Positions 17,053-25,667 of a stretch of DNA of 44,990 nt are shown here, piece after piece. The DNA comes from JBKBUF01 sp046290815. Lineage in GTDB: Bacteria; Bacteroidota; Bacteroidia; Cytophagales; Cytophagaceae. Under the pieces are notes generated by a model that was given only the letters and a program-made list of their open reading frames with translations, had not been told where the DNA came from and did no database searches. Position numbers and translations under genes: made by a program. The stretch's first letter is position 1. Every line of letters begins with the position of its first letter. The DNA lies in assembly GCA_046290815.1 (NCBI GenBank), contig JBKBUF010000032.1, positions 1 to 44,990 of the forward strand, given 5' to 3'.

Positions 17053-17093
17053 GCAGTAGGCAGCAGGCAGTAGGCAATAAGCAGTAAGCAGTA
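17047..17093. repeat. Tandem 7-bp repeat (CAGTAGG family)
   Basis: Six to seven copies of CAGTAGG/CAGCAGG/CAGTAAG begin inside the last codons of the MTHFR-like gene and include its stop. The same family reappears after the PorP/SprF gene (40432-40461). Confidence 0.9.
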
Positions 17094-17126
17094 CTGTGAT
17101 TGTTAACATTGTACAGTCAAATGCAC

Positions 17127-17152
17127 CGTCAGGCTGAGCGGAGCCGAAGCCC
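17127..17152. repeat. Dispersed palindromic repeat, copy 1
   Basis: CGTCAGGCTGAGCGGAGC and the following CGAAGCCC make a 26-base unit found again at 44750-44775 with one mismatch. GGCT near one end can pair with AGCC, giving a small hairpin. It lies between convergent genes, next to CCAACAT/CCAATAT repeats (17155-17186). Confidence 0.8.
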
Positions 17153-17188
17153 GGTATCCAACATCCAACATCCAATATCTAAAATCAA

Positions 17189-18454
17189 TTATTCCTGACT
17201 TAATATTTTCATCATTGATTCTGCTTTAATCAAACACTCCTGGTATTCTTTCTCCGGGTCTGATTCGTAAGTAATCGCTGATCCTACACTGAAGGAAATT
17301 GTTTTCGTTTCATCATTATACAGGATACTTCTGATGACTACATTAAAATCGAAATCACCATTCTGATTAAAATATCCTACGGCTCCGGAATACATCCCTC
17401 GTTTGAAGTTTTCGTACTTTTCAATCAGTTCCATTGCTTTAATTTTCGGCGCTCCGGTCATGCTGCCCATAGGGAATGCATTTTTAATTGCATCTATGGG
17501 ATGTACCTCAGGTCTGATTTGTGAACAGACTGTAGATATCATTTGGTGTACTTTTTTGAAGGTGTATATTCCAAATGCTTCTTCTACCTTGACAGTTCCG
17601 GCAACTGAACTTCTTGCCAGATCATTTCTTACAAGGTCGACTATCATCATGTTTTCAGAAATTTCTTTCGGACTGTTTCTTAATTCAGTTTTTAGTCTTA
17701 AATCCTCCTGAGGATCGGCGCTTCTTGGTGCTGTGCCCTTAATTGGTTGTGATATTAATCTATTTCCTTCTTTTTTTATAAATCTTTCAGGACTTGCGGA
17801 AATTATGTATTTGTTTTCGGATTTAAATAAAACAGAAAAGGGCATAGGTGATTCTTCTGTAAGGTTGAAGAATAATTTTACAGGATCTGTTTCACCTATA
17901 CCTGAAAAATTGATGCAATAATTCAGTTCATAAATATCACCCTCAACCAAATGATTTTTTATTGATGCAACATTCTCAAGATACTCTTCTTTAGAAGTAT
18001 TCGATTGTATATTTATCCTGCTAAAGGATGATTGGTTTTGACTTTTAGAATCAGTAATAAGAGAAAATATCTTTTCAGGATTATCAGAAATAATTTCGAC
18101 TTCATTTTTTCCTATATAAATAATATGCTCGGGGGAGAAAAAATAGCTTAATGGAAAATTCAGGTGATCCCGGTTAGAACTGATAAGTTTTTCGACTTCA
18201 TTTTTCAGGTCATAAGAAAAATATCCGCAAAACCGGCCTGCAAGTATATGCTCGTAGTTATTTTTTAAAGAAGCAAAAACATGGTCATGGAAACTGAAGT
18301 AGGATTTTTCTCCTATGCAAATCATGTTTTTGAAGCCTCCAAAAGGGTAGAACTGATAATTATTGTCAGTAAAAAATGAAAAAGTTTGGTAGCTATCGGC
18401 CCAAAGGATAGCATTGTAAACAAATTCCTTAATGTTACTGCAACTGAATTTCAT
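17189..18454 (-). CDS. pabB: Aminodeoxychorismate synthase component I (PabB-like)
   Basis: This chorismate-utilising enzyme would make 4-amino-4-deoxychorismate for p-aminobenzoate and folate. The 421 residues hold the chorismate-binding domain: INFSG near 182, SPERFIKKEG, the PIKGTAPR motif (237-244, with Lys239, the PabB-type lysine), ENMMIVDLVRNDLAR, and the C-terminal GSMTGAPKIKAMELI and GSAITYESDPEKEY. The N-terminal 130 residues are reduced compared with anthranilate synthase. PIKGT favours PabB over TrpE. No amidotransferase subunit (PabA) or lyase (PabC) is adjacent. It is last in a four-gene operon, starting 3 bases after the TPR gene. Confidence 0.92.
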   Translation of the reverse strand: MKFSCSNIKEFVYNAILWADSYQTFSFFTDNNYQFYPFGGFKNMICIGEKSYFSFHDHVFASLKNNYEHILAGRFCGYFSYDLKNEVEKLISSNRDHLNFPLSYFFSPEHIIYIGKNEVEIISDNPEKIFSLITDSKSQNQSSFSRINIQSNTSKEEYLENVASIKNHLVEGDIYELNYCINFSGIGETDPVKLFFNLTEESPMPFSVLFKSENKYIISASPERFIKKEGNRLISQPIKGTAPRSADPQEDLRLKTELRNSPKEISENMMIVDLVRNDLARSSVAGTVKVEEAFGIYTFKKVHQMISTVCSQIRPEVHPIDAIKNAFPMGSMTGAPKIKAMELIEKYENFKRGMYSGAVGYFNQNGDFDFNVVIRSILYNDETKTISFSVGSAITYESDPEKEYQECLIKAESMMKILSQE

Positions 18455-18457
18455 TGA

Positions 18458-19951
18458 TCACCTCAATTCATTTAATGCCCCTCTGGCTTTGTTGTCAATG
18501 GAGTTTTTGTAATGATAGTTTTTATAACTTAAAGCCTGCTCAAAGTATTTTTTTGCTTTTTCGCGGTCTTTGTTTCTGTAAAGATATCCTAATTGCAGAC
18601 ATGCATTCGGTCCGAAATAATTTCCTTCTGTTGGTGCATGAGCAATTGTTTTTTCATAGCATTCAATAGCTTTCGTTAGTTCACCTGTTTTCTGGTAAAG
18701 TCTACCCAGTCTATATGTATATTCTACTTTGTCTTCGGTGCCTAAGGTTTCTGACTGTATGGAGTTAAAAAGAGTTAAAGCTTCCTCATAGTATCCACCA
18801 TCGGTAAAGAGTCTGCATTTCATGATATTCTTGTCAGGTAATTCATTGCGCTCTGCAAATTGTTGAGCATACCTGTCAGCATCATAAACTGCTTTGCCAT
18901 TATACAATACTTTCTTCAGATATTTTTCTGCCCTGGCATTTTCATTGTTTAGCCAGAAACAAAGAAACAATTTATAATAGGCGTCCTTAATGAAATTGCT
19001 TCCTTTTTGGTCTTTTAGGAATAAAGCATATTTTTCTATTGCCTCCTGATAATTTCCTTTGTGCAGAAGTATATCGCCTTCCATCAGGTGTAAATATGGG
19101 AAAATAATATACTCATCTGAAACTGGTCTTTGAGAAAGAACATTCAACGCCTCTTCATCATGAGAATTTTTCATTAGAATAGAAGCATTAAGGAAAGCAA
19201 GAAGAAGGTTGTCGTTATTTTCTTTGTATAAAGCAGAGATGTTTGCAATCGAAATGTCTTCTTTGCTTAAGATATAATTTTCGGCTGCAATTTTAATTAT
19301 TGAAGCTTCCAGATTGAAAGGATTAGGTTTGCTGCTGGCATCTTCCAGCAGTTTTATACCTGTAGAAATGTTGCCACGCATACCGGCCACATTGGTAACC
19401 CAGGTATATTTGTCAGGAACAGAGCCGACAAGAATATTCATTATTCCGAAGGTTTTTTTGTTTGGAAGAAAGTCGGGGAATTTTTGGTTGTTTTCTTCCA
19501 GCATAAGGTATGCTTGCCTAATATCCCACATACCTGCCACCTCATCACCAAATTTTATTTTAATAAATGCCCATTGAAGTTTAATTTCTGAAAGTATAAA
19601 TAAGTAATAAGGTGATTTCTTATCCATTTTAGAAATCTGTTCCACACGACCGTTTGAAGCCGGATAAAGAGCTTCATATTGCTTGAGTTCATCGGAAATA
19701 AATACAGAGATTACATCTGCATAGTTTTCAAGGTAAAGTACTATAGCTTTTGATTCCTTATTATTGATATTCTGAAGTAATGATTTGCCATTTTTAATCT
19801 TAAGCTTTAAGATTTCATTATAGGCATTTTCACACTCTTTGCTGAAAGTATATTGGCCGTAGGAAAAAGTTGAGAGGAAGAATAATATAAAAAAAGGGCA
19901 GAAGTTTATTTCTACCCTTTTTAATATGCTGTATGATTTCTTTTTAATCAA
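18458..19951 (-). CDS. Exported TPR protein
   Basis: The 497 residues begin with a basic segment and a hydrophobic stretch ending in FSYGQYTF (signal peptide, cleavage near residue 32). Many TPR-like helices follow, clearest at the C-terminus (YTYRLGRLYQKTGELTKAIECYEKTIAHAP, then NACLQLGYLYRNKDREKAKKYFEQAL). It resembles the DUF3808/IML2-like TPR proteins common in Bacteroidetes. It would be periplasmic or outer-membrane-associated and bind other proteins. It starts 6 bases after the zinc-ribbon gene and ends 3 bases before pabB. The function is unknown. Confidence 0.87.
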   Translation of the reverse strand: MIKKKSYSILKRVEINFCPFFILFFLSTFSYGQYTFSKECENAYNEILKLKIKNGKSLLQNINNKESKAIVLYLENYADVISVFISDELKQYEALYPASNGRVEQISKMDKKSPYYLFILSEIKLQWAFIKIKFGDEVAGMWDIRQAYLMLEENNQKFPDFLPNKKTFGIMNILVGSVPDKYTWVTNVAGMRGNISTGIKLLEDASSKPNPFNLEASIIKIAAENYILSKEDISIANISALYKENNDNLLLAFLNASILMKNSHDEEALNVLSQRPVSDEYIIFPYLHLMEGDILLHKGNYQEAIEKYALFLKDQKGSNFIKDAYYKLFLCFWLNNENARAEKYLKKVLYNGKAVYDADRYAQQFAERNELPDKNIMKCRLFTDGGYYEEALTLFNSIQSETLGTEDKVEYTYRLGRLYQKTGELTKAIECYEKTIAHAPTEGNYFGPNACLQLGYLYRNKDREKAKKYFEQALSYKNYHYKNSIDNKARGALNELR

Positions 19952-19957
19952 ATGATA

Positions 19958-20704
19958 TTATTTTTTAGCTCCTTCGAGAACCGGCGATTCCACATCTGCA
20001 AAAATTCTTCCGCAGTGTTCGCATACGATCAGTTTCTTTTTGTCTCTGATGTCCACCTGTCTTTGCGGAGGAACAGTGTTGAAGCAACCACCGCATGCAT
20101 CTCTTCTTACAGAAACTACAGCAAGACCATTATTAGCATTTAATCTGATCTTGTTGTATGAATTAAGAAGTCTTTCTTCAATCATTTTAGAAGCAGCTTC
20201 TCTTTCTTTTAAAAGTTTACCTTCTTCGTCTTTGCTTTCAGAAGTAAGCAATTCAAGCTCATCCTTCTTTATTTTAAGATCTTTTTTTCTGTCATCCAGA
20301 ATGCCTTTGGTGTTTTCAATATCGTCATTCTTTTGACCGATTTTATTCTGGCATTCTTTTATTCTTTTTTCACAGATCTGGATTTCCAGTTGCTGAAGTT
20401 CGATTTCTTTCGTGATAGCATCGTACTCTCTGTTATTTCTAACGTTCTTCTGCTGATCCTCGTATTTTTTTATATTTTTTTCAGCATCTTTAATGGCCAG
20501 CTTGTTCTTGTTTATTTCTTCCTGTAGGTGTTCAATATCTGATTGATATTTTCCAACACGGGTTTCATAACCTGCCAACTCATCTTCAAGGTCTCTTACT
20601 TCTTCGGGCAAGTCTCCTCTAATTTTTTTTATTTCGTCCAGCTTACTGTCGATCGCCTGTAATTTTACCAGAGCTTCTAATTTTTGTGCTACAGTGGTTT
20701 CCAT
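19958..20704 (-). CDS. C4 zinc-ribbon, long coiled-coil protein (CdsZ/HP0958-like)
   Basis: The 248 residues form a long antiparallel coiled coil (about 8-185, Lys/Glu heptads such as DLEDELAGYETRVGKYQSDI). A C-terminal zinc ribbon follows, with CGGC and CEHC cysteine pairs about 22 residues apart (about 203-231). This is the layout of the HP0958 (FlgZ)/CdsZ family, proposed to bind nucleic acid or act as a chaperone. It starts 5 bases after the Nif3-like gene, a pairing I associate with many Bacteroidetes genomes. The cellular role is not known. Confidence 0.92.
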   Translation of the reverse strand: METTVAQKLEALVKLQAIDSKLDEIKKIRGDLPEEVRDLEDELAGYETRVGKYQSDIEHLQEEINKNKLAIKDAEKNIKKYEDQQKNVRNNREYDAITKEIELQQLEIQICEKRIKECQNKIGQKNDDIENTKGILDDRKKDLKIKKDELELLTSESKDEEGKLLKEREAASKMIEERLLNSYNKIRLNANNGLAVVSVRRDACGGCFNTVPPQRQVDIRDKKKLIVCEHCGRIFADVESPVLEGAKK

Positions 20705-20709
20705 TTATT

Positions 20710-21807
20710 TCAAAGGTAACTTATGGGGTTAGTGTTTATATTAGACAAAACGAGTGCAATATTACTAAATTTTTTCCTTAAAATATCAGAAATCAACTCT
20801 TTTGTAAAAACTTCTCCTTCGTAATGGCCAATGTCGGCGATTACGGTTTTGTTTTCTGCATCAAAGAATTCATGATATTTAAAGTCTGAGGAGATAAAAA
20901 CCTGGCATCCGTTTTTGATTGCCTGGGGTAATAAAAAGCTGCCTGAACCGCCACAAATGGCCACTTTTTCCACTTTTTGCGGCAAAAAGCGGGTGTGTCT
21001 GATCAGTGGGATGTTAAGTTTTTCTTTTACTTCTCTCAAAAATGAACCGATTTCTTTTATTTGTTCCGGTTCGGCTATAACACCGGATCCGATTTCCGGG
21101 TTCTCGTTTTCCAATAAATTTATATCAAAAGCCGGAACTTCGTAAGGGTGATGGGTTCTTAAAGCCTTAATAATTTGATTTTCAAGGTAAGAAGGGAAAA
21201 TGACCTCTGCCCGGGTTTCCGTTACATATTCTTGTTTCCCTGGCTGTCCAATAGTTGGATTTGCTTCTTCATCAGGTTTAAATGTGCCTGTACCCTGTAA
21301 CTGAAAGCTGCAATTGCTGTAATTTCCAATATTTCCGCCTCCAGCCTTATATAGGCCCTGCATAACTCTTTCTGTATCATTGACCGGAATAAAGGTGACC
21401 ATCTTTTTTAGCAGATGCTTTTTTGGCGCCAGAATGCGTATATTTTTTAATCCTAGTTTTTCAGCAATCTTAAAATTTACACCTTTGGATACATTGTCCA
21501 AATTAGTATGGGTCGCAAAAATCGCAACATTATTCTGAATGGCTTTAATCACTGTCCTCTCAACATAATTAGACCCAGTAAGTTTTTTTAAACCTCTGAA
21601 TATGACCGGATGGTGAGAAATAATAAGATTACATCTGTTTTTAATAGCTTCTTCCACCACTTCCTCTGTTGTATCCAGGGTAATAAGAATGCCGGAGACC
21701 TGCTGATCTGCATCACCGGTGAGCAAACCAGTATTGTCATAATCCTCCCGGTATGCTGAGGGTGCAAAATTTTCGAGAACTGCGATTATGTCTTTTATTT
21801 GAGTCAT
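20710..21807 (-). CDS. Nif3-like dinuclear metal-centre protein
   Basis: The 365 residues include SHHPVIFRGLKKL (metal-binding His pair near 64-65), ATHTNLDNVSKGVN (His and Asp near 100) and the C-terminal ADIGHYEGEVFTKEL (His and Glu). These are the metal ligands of the hexameric Nif3/YqfO family. The extra middle domain (about 130-235) is the CutA/PII-like insertion of the long form. The family is often annotated as GTP cyclohydrolase 1 type 2, a disputed activity. It is the first gene of the operon that ends with pabB. Confidence 0.94.
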   Translation of the reverse strand: MTQIKDIIAVLENFAPSAYREDYDNTGLLTGDADQQVSGILITLDTTEEVVEEAIKNRCNLIISHHPVIFRGLKKLTGSNYVERTVIKAIQNNVAIFATHTNLDNVSKGVNFKIAEKLGLKNIRILAPKKHLLKKMVTFIPVNDTERVMQGLYKAGGGNIGNYSNCSFQLQGTGTFKPDEEANPTIGQPGKQEYVTETRAEVIFPSYLENQIIKALRTHHPYEVPAFDINLLENENPEIGSGVIAEPEQIKEIGSFLREVKEKLNIPLIRHTRFLPQKVEKVAICGGSGSFLLPQAIKNGCQVFISSDFKYHEFFDAENKTVIADIGHYEGEVFTKELISDILRKKFSNIALVLSNINTNPISYL

Positions 21808-21957
21808 TCGTTCAGGGTTCTGATTTATAATCTCTATTTTACTAAATTGCCTCCAAATTCCGGTAAAGCATCTGATGCTGCTAAATTAATATTTATTTTC
21901 TTTCTTGCAGGGAATTGTTATGACGTACAAAAAAATACAAACTGTTTCTTAAGCGTA

Positions 21958-23019
21958 ATGATCCTGCTTAGAATAATATTATTTCCTTTTTCCATCCTAT
22001 ATGATCTGATTACCCGCTTCAGAAATCATCTATTTGATATCGGTTACACACGTTCATTCAGCTTTGAAACTTTTGTAATCAATGTAGGAAATCTGAGAGT
22101 AGGAGGCACAGGTAAAACACCTCATGTAGAATATATAATAAGGCTTTTGAAAGACAATGATAGGGTGGCGGTGTTGAGCAGGGGTTACGGAAGAAAAACT
22201 AAAGGCATTATTATTGCTAATGAATTGGCGGATGCTGAAGCTATAGGGGATGAACCGTACCAATATTACCTGAAATATGGGAAGGAAATTACTGTAGCCG
22301 TAGGAGAGGAAAGGGCTCTGGCTATTCCAACAATTTTATATGAGCGGCCGGAAACCACCACCATTATACTGGATGATGCATATCAGCATCGATATGTAAA
22401 GCCGGACTTAAATATTTTGCTGACTGAGTATAGTAAGCCTTTTTATGATGATTATGTTCTTCCGGCAGGAAGGCTAAGAGAATCCAGGAAGGGAGCAAGA
22501 AGGGCAGATATAATACTAGTTACTAAATGTCTCTCTGATTTAGGAAGCGATGAAATGGAAGCTATCAGATACAATATCAAAAAATTCTCCGGGAAGGATG
22601 TGCCAATATTTTTTACAGGTATTTCTTACCTTGGACCACGGCAGTTTTTCGGTAATCCAAGGAATTTAACAAAAGGAGAAGAGGTGATTGTATTGGCAGG
22701 AATAGCGAATCCGCAATATTTTTATTCAGAAATAAGGAGATCATTTAAGGTTAAGGAGGAATTTACTTTTAAGGATCACCATAATTTTAAAATGACGGAT
22801 ATTCAAAAAGTTGTAACCGAAAGCAAGAGGCAAATGGCTAAACCTGTTATTATTACAACAGAAAAGGACATGGTGAAGCTCAATGCCAGGCTTATAGAGA
22901 CAGGGTTGGAAGATGTATCATGGTTTTATATTCCAATAGAAATTAGTTTTCTTAATGGAAAACAAAATTTCGATCAACTGATTTTTAAATATTCCGATCA
23001 GATTAAGAAAACAATCTAA
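21958..23019 (+). CDS. lpxK: Tetraacyldisaccharide 4'-kinase LpxK
   Basis: LpxK is the inner-membrane kinase that phosphorylates the lipid A precursor at the 4' position. The frame is open from an ATG at 21799, but the family N-terminus (MILLRIILFPFSILYDLITRFRN, a membrane anchor) starts at the ATG at 21958, giving 353 residues. The P-loop reads GNLRVGGTGKTP, and DDAYQHRYVKPDLNILL and LPAGRLRE are the other conserved blocks. The sequence 21808-21957, divergent from the Nif3-like gene, is then the promoter region. Confidence 0.95.
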   Translation: MILLRIILFPFSILYDLITRFRNHLFDIGYTRSFSFETFVINVGNLRVGGTGKTPHVEYIIRLLKDNDRVAVLSRGYGRKTKGIIIANELADAEAIGDEPYQYYLKYGKEITVAVGEERALAIPTILYERPETTTIILDDAYQHRYVKPDLNILLTEYSKPFYDDYVLPAGRLRESRKGARRADIILVTKCLSDLGSDEMEAIRYNIKKFSGKDVPIFFTGISYLGPRQFFGNPRNLTKGEEVIVLAGIANPQYFYSEIRRSFKVKEEFTFKDHHNFKMTDIQKVVTESKRQMAKPVIITTEKDMVKLNARLIETGLEDVSWFYIPIEISFLNGKQNFDQLIFKYSDQIKKTI

Positions 23020-23035
23020 ACACTATTTTTGCTTC

Positions 23036-24889
23036 GTGACTGGAAGGCTTTTAATATTTTTAATTTTAATAACACTATCAGCGGCTCAAGGGCAGATCCT
23101 TGATGATACGACCCGTCAGATCTATGGCCCCCATACCACCAGGTATGTACTGGAAGAGGATATCCTTAATAATACAGGCAGAACTTATGCACCAGACACC
23201 GCCTTATATAATTTTCATTGGTACGAAAACTTTTATACTTCTGATAACATTTATCAGAATTTAGGAAATCTTGGGACCGCACTCAGAGGCAATTATTATC
23301 AACCTGCCACTATGTTGGGCAAAAGACTTGGTATTACAATTTATGATGCTTATGCTGTAAATCCGTTACGGGTAAGGTATTATGATACACAATCTCCTTA
23401 TACAGATTTATACTATGTTCAGGGCTGGCGCGGGCAGCAGATAGTTGCTGCTGATTTCAGCAGAAATATAAGGCCCAACTGGAATTTCGGATTTGGAGTT
23501 AAAAGAATGACTGCCAATAAGATCATAGGTAGTACTCAGGCCAGAGATTTGCTTACAGATCATTATTCGGTAGTAGCACATACCAGGTATGTTGGAAAGC
23601 GCTATCATCTGATGACTAATTTTTCTCATTTATTGCACACGGTCGAGGAGTCGGGTGGACTGGCACCGGATACAGTACGAGATGAAGATGAAATGCTTCA
23701 GAATTTTGGTTTGCACCCTGTCCATCTGAGATCTTCCAGGGCTTTCGGTCCACGGACATATGAGCGGAGATATCATTATCATTTGTTTCATCAATATGCC
23801 TTGTTTGGAGGTAATGCACTACATATTTATCACATCGGAGATTATCATAAAAGAGTTAACCGTTTTATTGACCGTGATATAACAACAGGAGATACTGCAT
23901 ATTATCCTGATCCTATTTTTACCCATTCAGAAGTGAAGGACAGATTGGATTATGAAACACTGGAGAGCCAGGTAGGGATAAAAGGCGCATTGGGGAAAAA
24001 TTATTACAGGATATATTATAAAAACCGTTACCTAAGTCTACGACAAAATTTTCTTCATGAGACAGCTTTGTTTTACGAAAATTATGTTGGAGGATTTTAT
24101 TCGCTGAGATTTGATTCATTAAGTTCTCTTGACTTAACCGGAGAATATATGGTAGCAGGTTTCGGTGACGATTATAATATAAGAGCTCAATACAGAAGTA
24201 AATTTCTTGATGCCGGGTATTATAGGGTGTTTAATTCACCTACTCTGGTGCAAAGATTGTATTATAGTAACTTCTTTGTCTGGGCAAATGAATTTGAAAA
24301 TACACTTTCAGATAATGTCTGGGTTAAAGCTGATGTGAATGCAGGCAAAAGATTAAACATAGTTCCATGGGTGAGTTATTCCATGATTAGAAATTATATC
24401 TATTTCGATACACTTGCCCGACCTGCTCAGACCAACGAAACCATCCGCTTGCTGCAGGCAAGTCTTCAGCTAAGTCTGAGACTTGGTAAATTCGGGATGG
24501 AAAACCGAGTTATCTGGAGTAACCTCAATGGTCCGGATGTAATTCGTTTCCCGGAGATATTTAACCACTTCAGAATATTCTACCGTAACTGGGTATTTAA
24601 AAAAGCAGCTTTGTTACAAATAGGAGCAGAGGTATTTTACAGGAGCAGTTATTATTCTTACAATTATATGCCATTGAACATGCAATACCATCTGAATGAC
24701 CAGTTCGTATCACAGGCATATCCGTTGGCAGATTTTTTCATTAATTTGAAGATAAGAAGAGCAATGGTTTTTGTTAAGCTTGCTCACTTCAACCAGGGGA
24801 TGACCGGTCCGGGGTATTATATTACGCCCTATTATCCTGCAATGCCTCGAAGTTTGGACTTTGGTATCAGATGGATGTTTTTTGATTGA
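23036..24889 (+). CDS. Putative outer-membrane porin (Bacteroidetes family)
   Basis: The 617 residues have a signal peptide (LLIFLILITLSAAQGQ) followed by a polar stretch with FHWYENFYTSDNIYQNLGNLGTA. A long run of alternating aromatic/polar beta strands follows, with a C-terminal strand ending in IRWMFFD (terminal aromatic, as in outer-membrane barrels). This matches the 'putative porin' family of Bacteroidetes. The start is a GTG at 23036, 16 bases after the lpxK stop; no ATG gives a complete signal peptide. It is probably cotranscribed with lpxK. A TATTTTTG box (23024-23031) lies too close to the start to be a standard promoter. Confidence 0.88.
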   Translation: MTGRLLIFLILITLSAAQGQILDDTTRQIYGPHTTRYVLEEDILNNTGRTYAPDTALYNFHWYENFYTSDNIYQNLGNLGTALRGNYYQPATMLGKRLGITIYDAYAVNPLRVRYYDTQSPYTDLYYVQGWRGQQIVAADFSRNIRPNWNFGFGVKRMTANKIIGSTQARDLLTDHYSVVAHTRYVGKRYHLMTNFSHLLHTVEESGGLAPDTVRDEDEMLQNFGLHPVHLRSSRAFGPRTYERRYHYHLFHQYALFGGNALHIYHIGDYHKRVNRFIDRDITTGDTAYYPDPIFTHSEVKDRLDYETLESQVGIKGALGKNYYRIYYKNRYLSLRQNFLHETALFYENYVGGFYSLRFDSLSSLDLTGEYMVAGFGDDYNIRAQYRSKFLDAGYYRVFNSPTLVQRLYYSNFFVWANEFENTLSDNVWVKADVNAGKRLNIVPWVSYSMIRNYIYFDTLARPAQTNETIRLLQASLQLSLRLGKFGMENRVIWSNLNGPDVIRFPEIFNHFRIFYRNWVFKKAALLQIGAEVFYRSSYYSYNYMPLNMQYHLNDQFVSQAYPLADFFINLKIRRAMVFVKLAHFNQGMTGPGYYITPYYPAMPRSLDFGIRWMFFD

Positions 24890-24892
24890 GTT

Positions 24893-24972
24893 TTAAAGTT
24901 TAAAGTTGAAAGTTGAAAATACAGAGTCATTAAAATAAATATCTTTACACTAACACATTAACACCATAACAC
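24893..24972. repeat. Short repeats between the porin gene and miaE
   Basis: TTTAAAG and GTTGAAA repeats (24893-24918) and TAACAC repeats (24950-24971) fill most of the 90-base gap. No clear promoter or terminator is seen. Confidence 0.7.
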
Positions 24973-24979
24973 TTCCAAA

Positions 24980-25561
24980 ATGCTCGGCCTAAAATTACCA
25001 ACAGATCCCCGCTGGGTGAACATTGTAGAAAAAAGTATAGAAGAGATACTTGTAGATCATGCTTATTGTGAACAGAAGGCTGCCACCACCTGTATAAGTC
25101 TGATCCTCCAGTATCCGGAAAAAGAATTGTTGGTGGAAACATTATCGCCAATAGTTACTGAGGAGTGGGGGCACTTTAGAATGGTGTTACGTGAGTTGAA
25201 AAAAAGGGGCTATCCGCTGGGGAGGAAAAGGAATGACATATATGTAGTCAAGTTGATGGAGCTTGAAAGAAAAGGTGATAAGAAAGAAAGGCAGCTGATG
25301 GATAAGTTGCTTATCAGTGCGCTTATTGAAGCCAGAAGCTGCGAGAGGTTCAGGTTACTTTCTGAAAATATCAGCGATGACAGCTTAAAAGAATTTTACA
25401 GAGAACTTATGATATCAGAGGCCGGACATTACCGGACATTTCTGGATCTTGCAAAAGAATATATGCCGGAGTCTGTTGTTAAAGAAAGATGGCAGGAGAT
25501 GTTGGATGCCGAGGCGGAGATTATTAAAGGGTTGGAATTGAGAGGGGACAGGATTCATTAG
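24980..25561 (+). CDS. miaE: tRNA-(ms2io6A)-hydroxylase MiaE
   Basis: MiaE is a non-haem diiron monooxygenase that hydroxylates ms2i6A37 of tRNA. The 193 residues form a ferritin-like four-helix bundle with the expected ligands: EEILVDHAYCEQKAA (Glu and the Glu-x-x-His-type pair), EEWGHFRMVLRELKKRG (Glu and His), ALIEARSCERFRLL (Glu) and MISEAGHYRTF (Glu and His). The length is typical. Its substrate is made by MiaB, also encoded in this window. The stop is followed within 3 bases by an AATTAAG repeat tract. Confidence 0.96.
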   Translation: MLGLKLPTDPRWVNIVEKSIEEILVDHAYCEQKAATTCISLILQYPEKELLVETLSPIVTEEWGHFRMVLRELKKRGYPLGRKRNDIYVVKLMELERKGDKKERQLMDKLLISALIEARSCERFRLLSENISDDSLKEFYRELMISEAGHYRTFLDLAKEYMPESVVKERWQEMLDAEAEIIKGLELRGDRIH

Positions 25562-25664
25562 TAATTAAGAATTGGTAATTAAGAATTAAGAATGATAAAA
25601 AATTTGATTCTTGATTCTTAATTCTTAATTCTTAATTCTTAATTCTTAATTCTTAATTCTTAAT
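25562..25664. repeat. Long inverted TTAAGAA/TTCTTAA repeat between convergent genes
   Basis: Direct AATTAAG copies (25563-25593) are followed after a short AT spacer by about seven TTCTTAA copies (25614-25662). AATTAAGAATTAAGAAT at 25577-25593 is the exact reverse complement of 25614-25630, so the tract can form a long AT-only hairpin. It could act as a terminator for both convergent genes, though it lacks GC pairs. Confidence 0.85.
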
Positions 25665-25667
25665 TAA

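Noticed and set aside
21799..21957. N-terminal extension of lpxK from the ATG at 21799
   Set aside because: The extra 53 residues do not belong to the family, overlap the start of the divergent Nif3-like gene and precede a normal LpxK N-terminus.
23024..23031. TATTTTTG as a promoter of the porin gene
   Set aside because: It would start transcription at the GTG itself and has no -33 element; cotranscription with lpxK is simpler.
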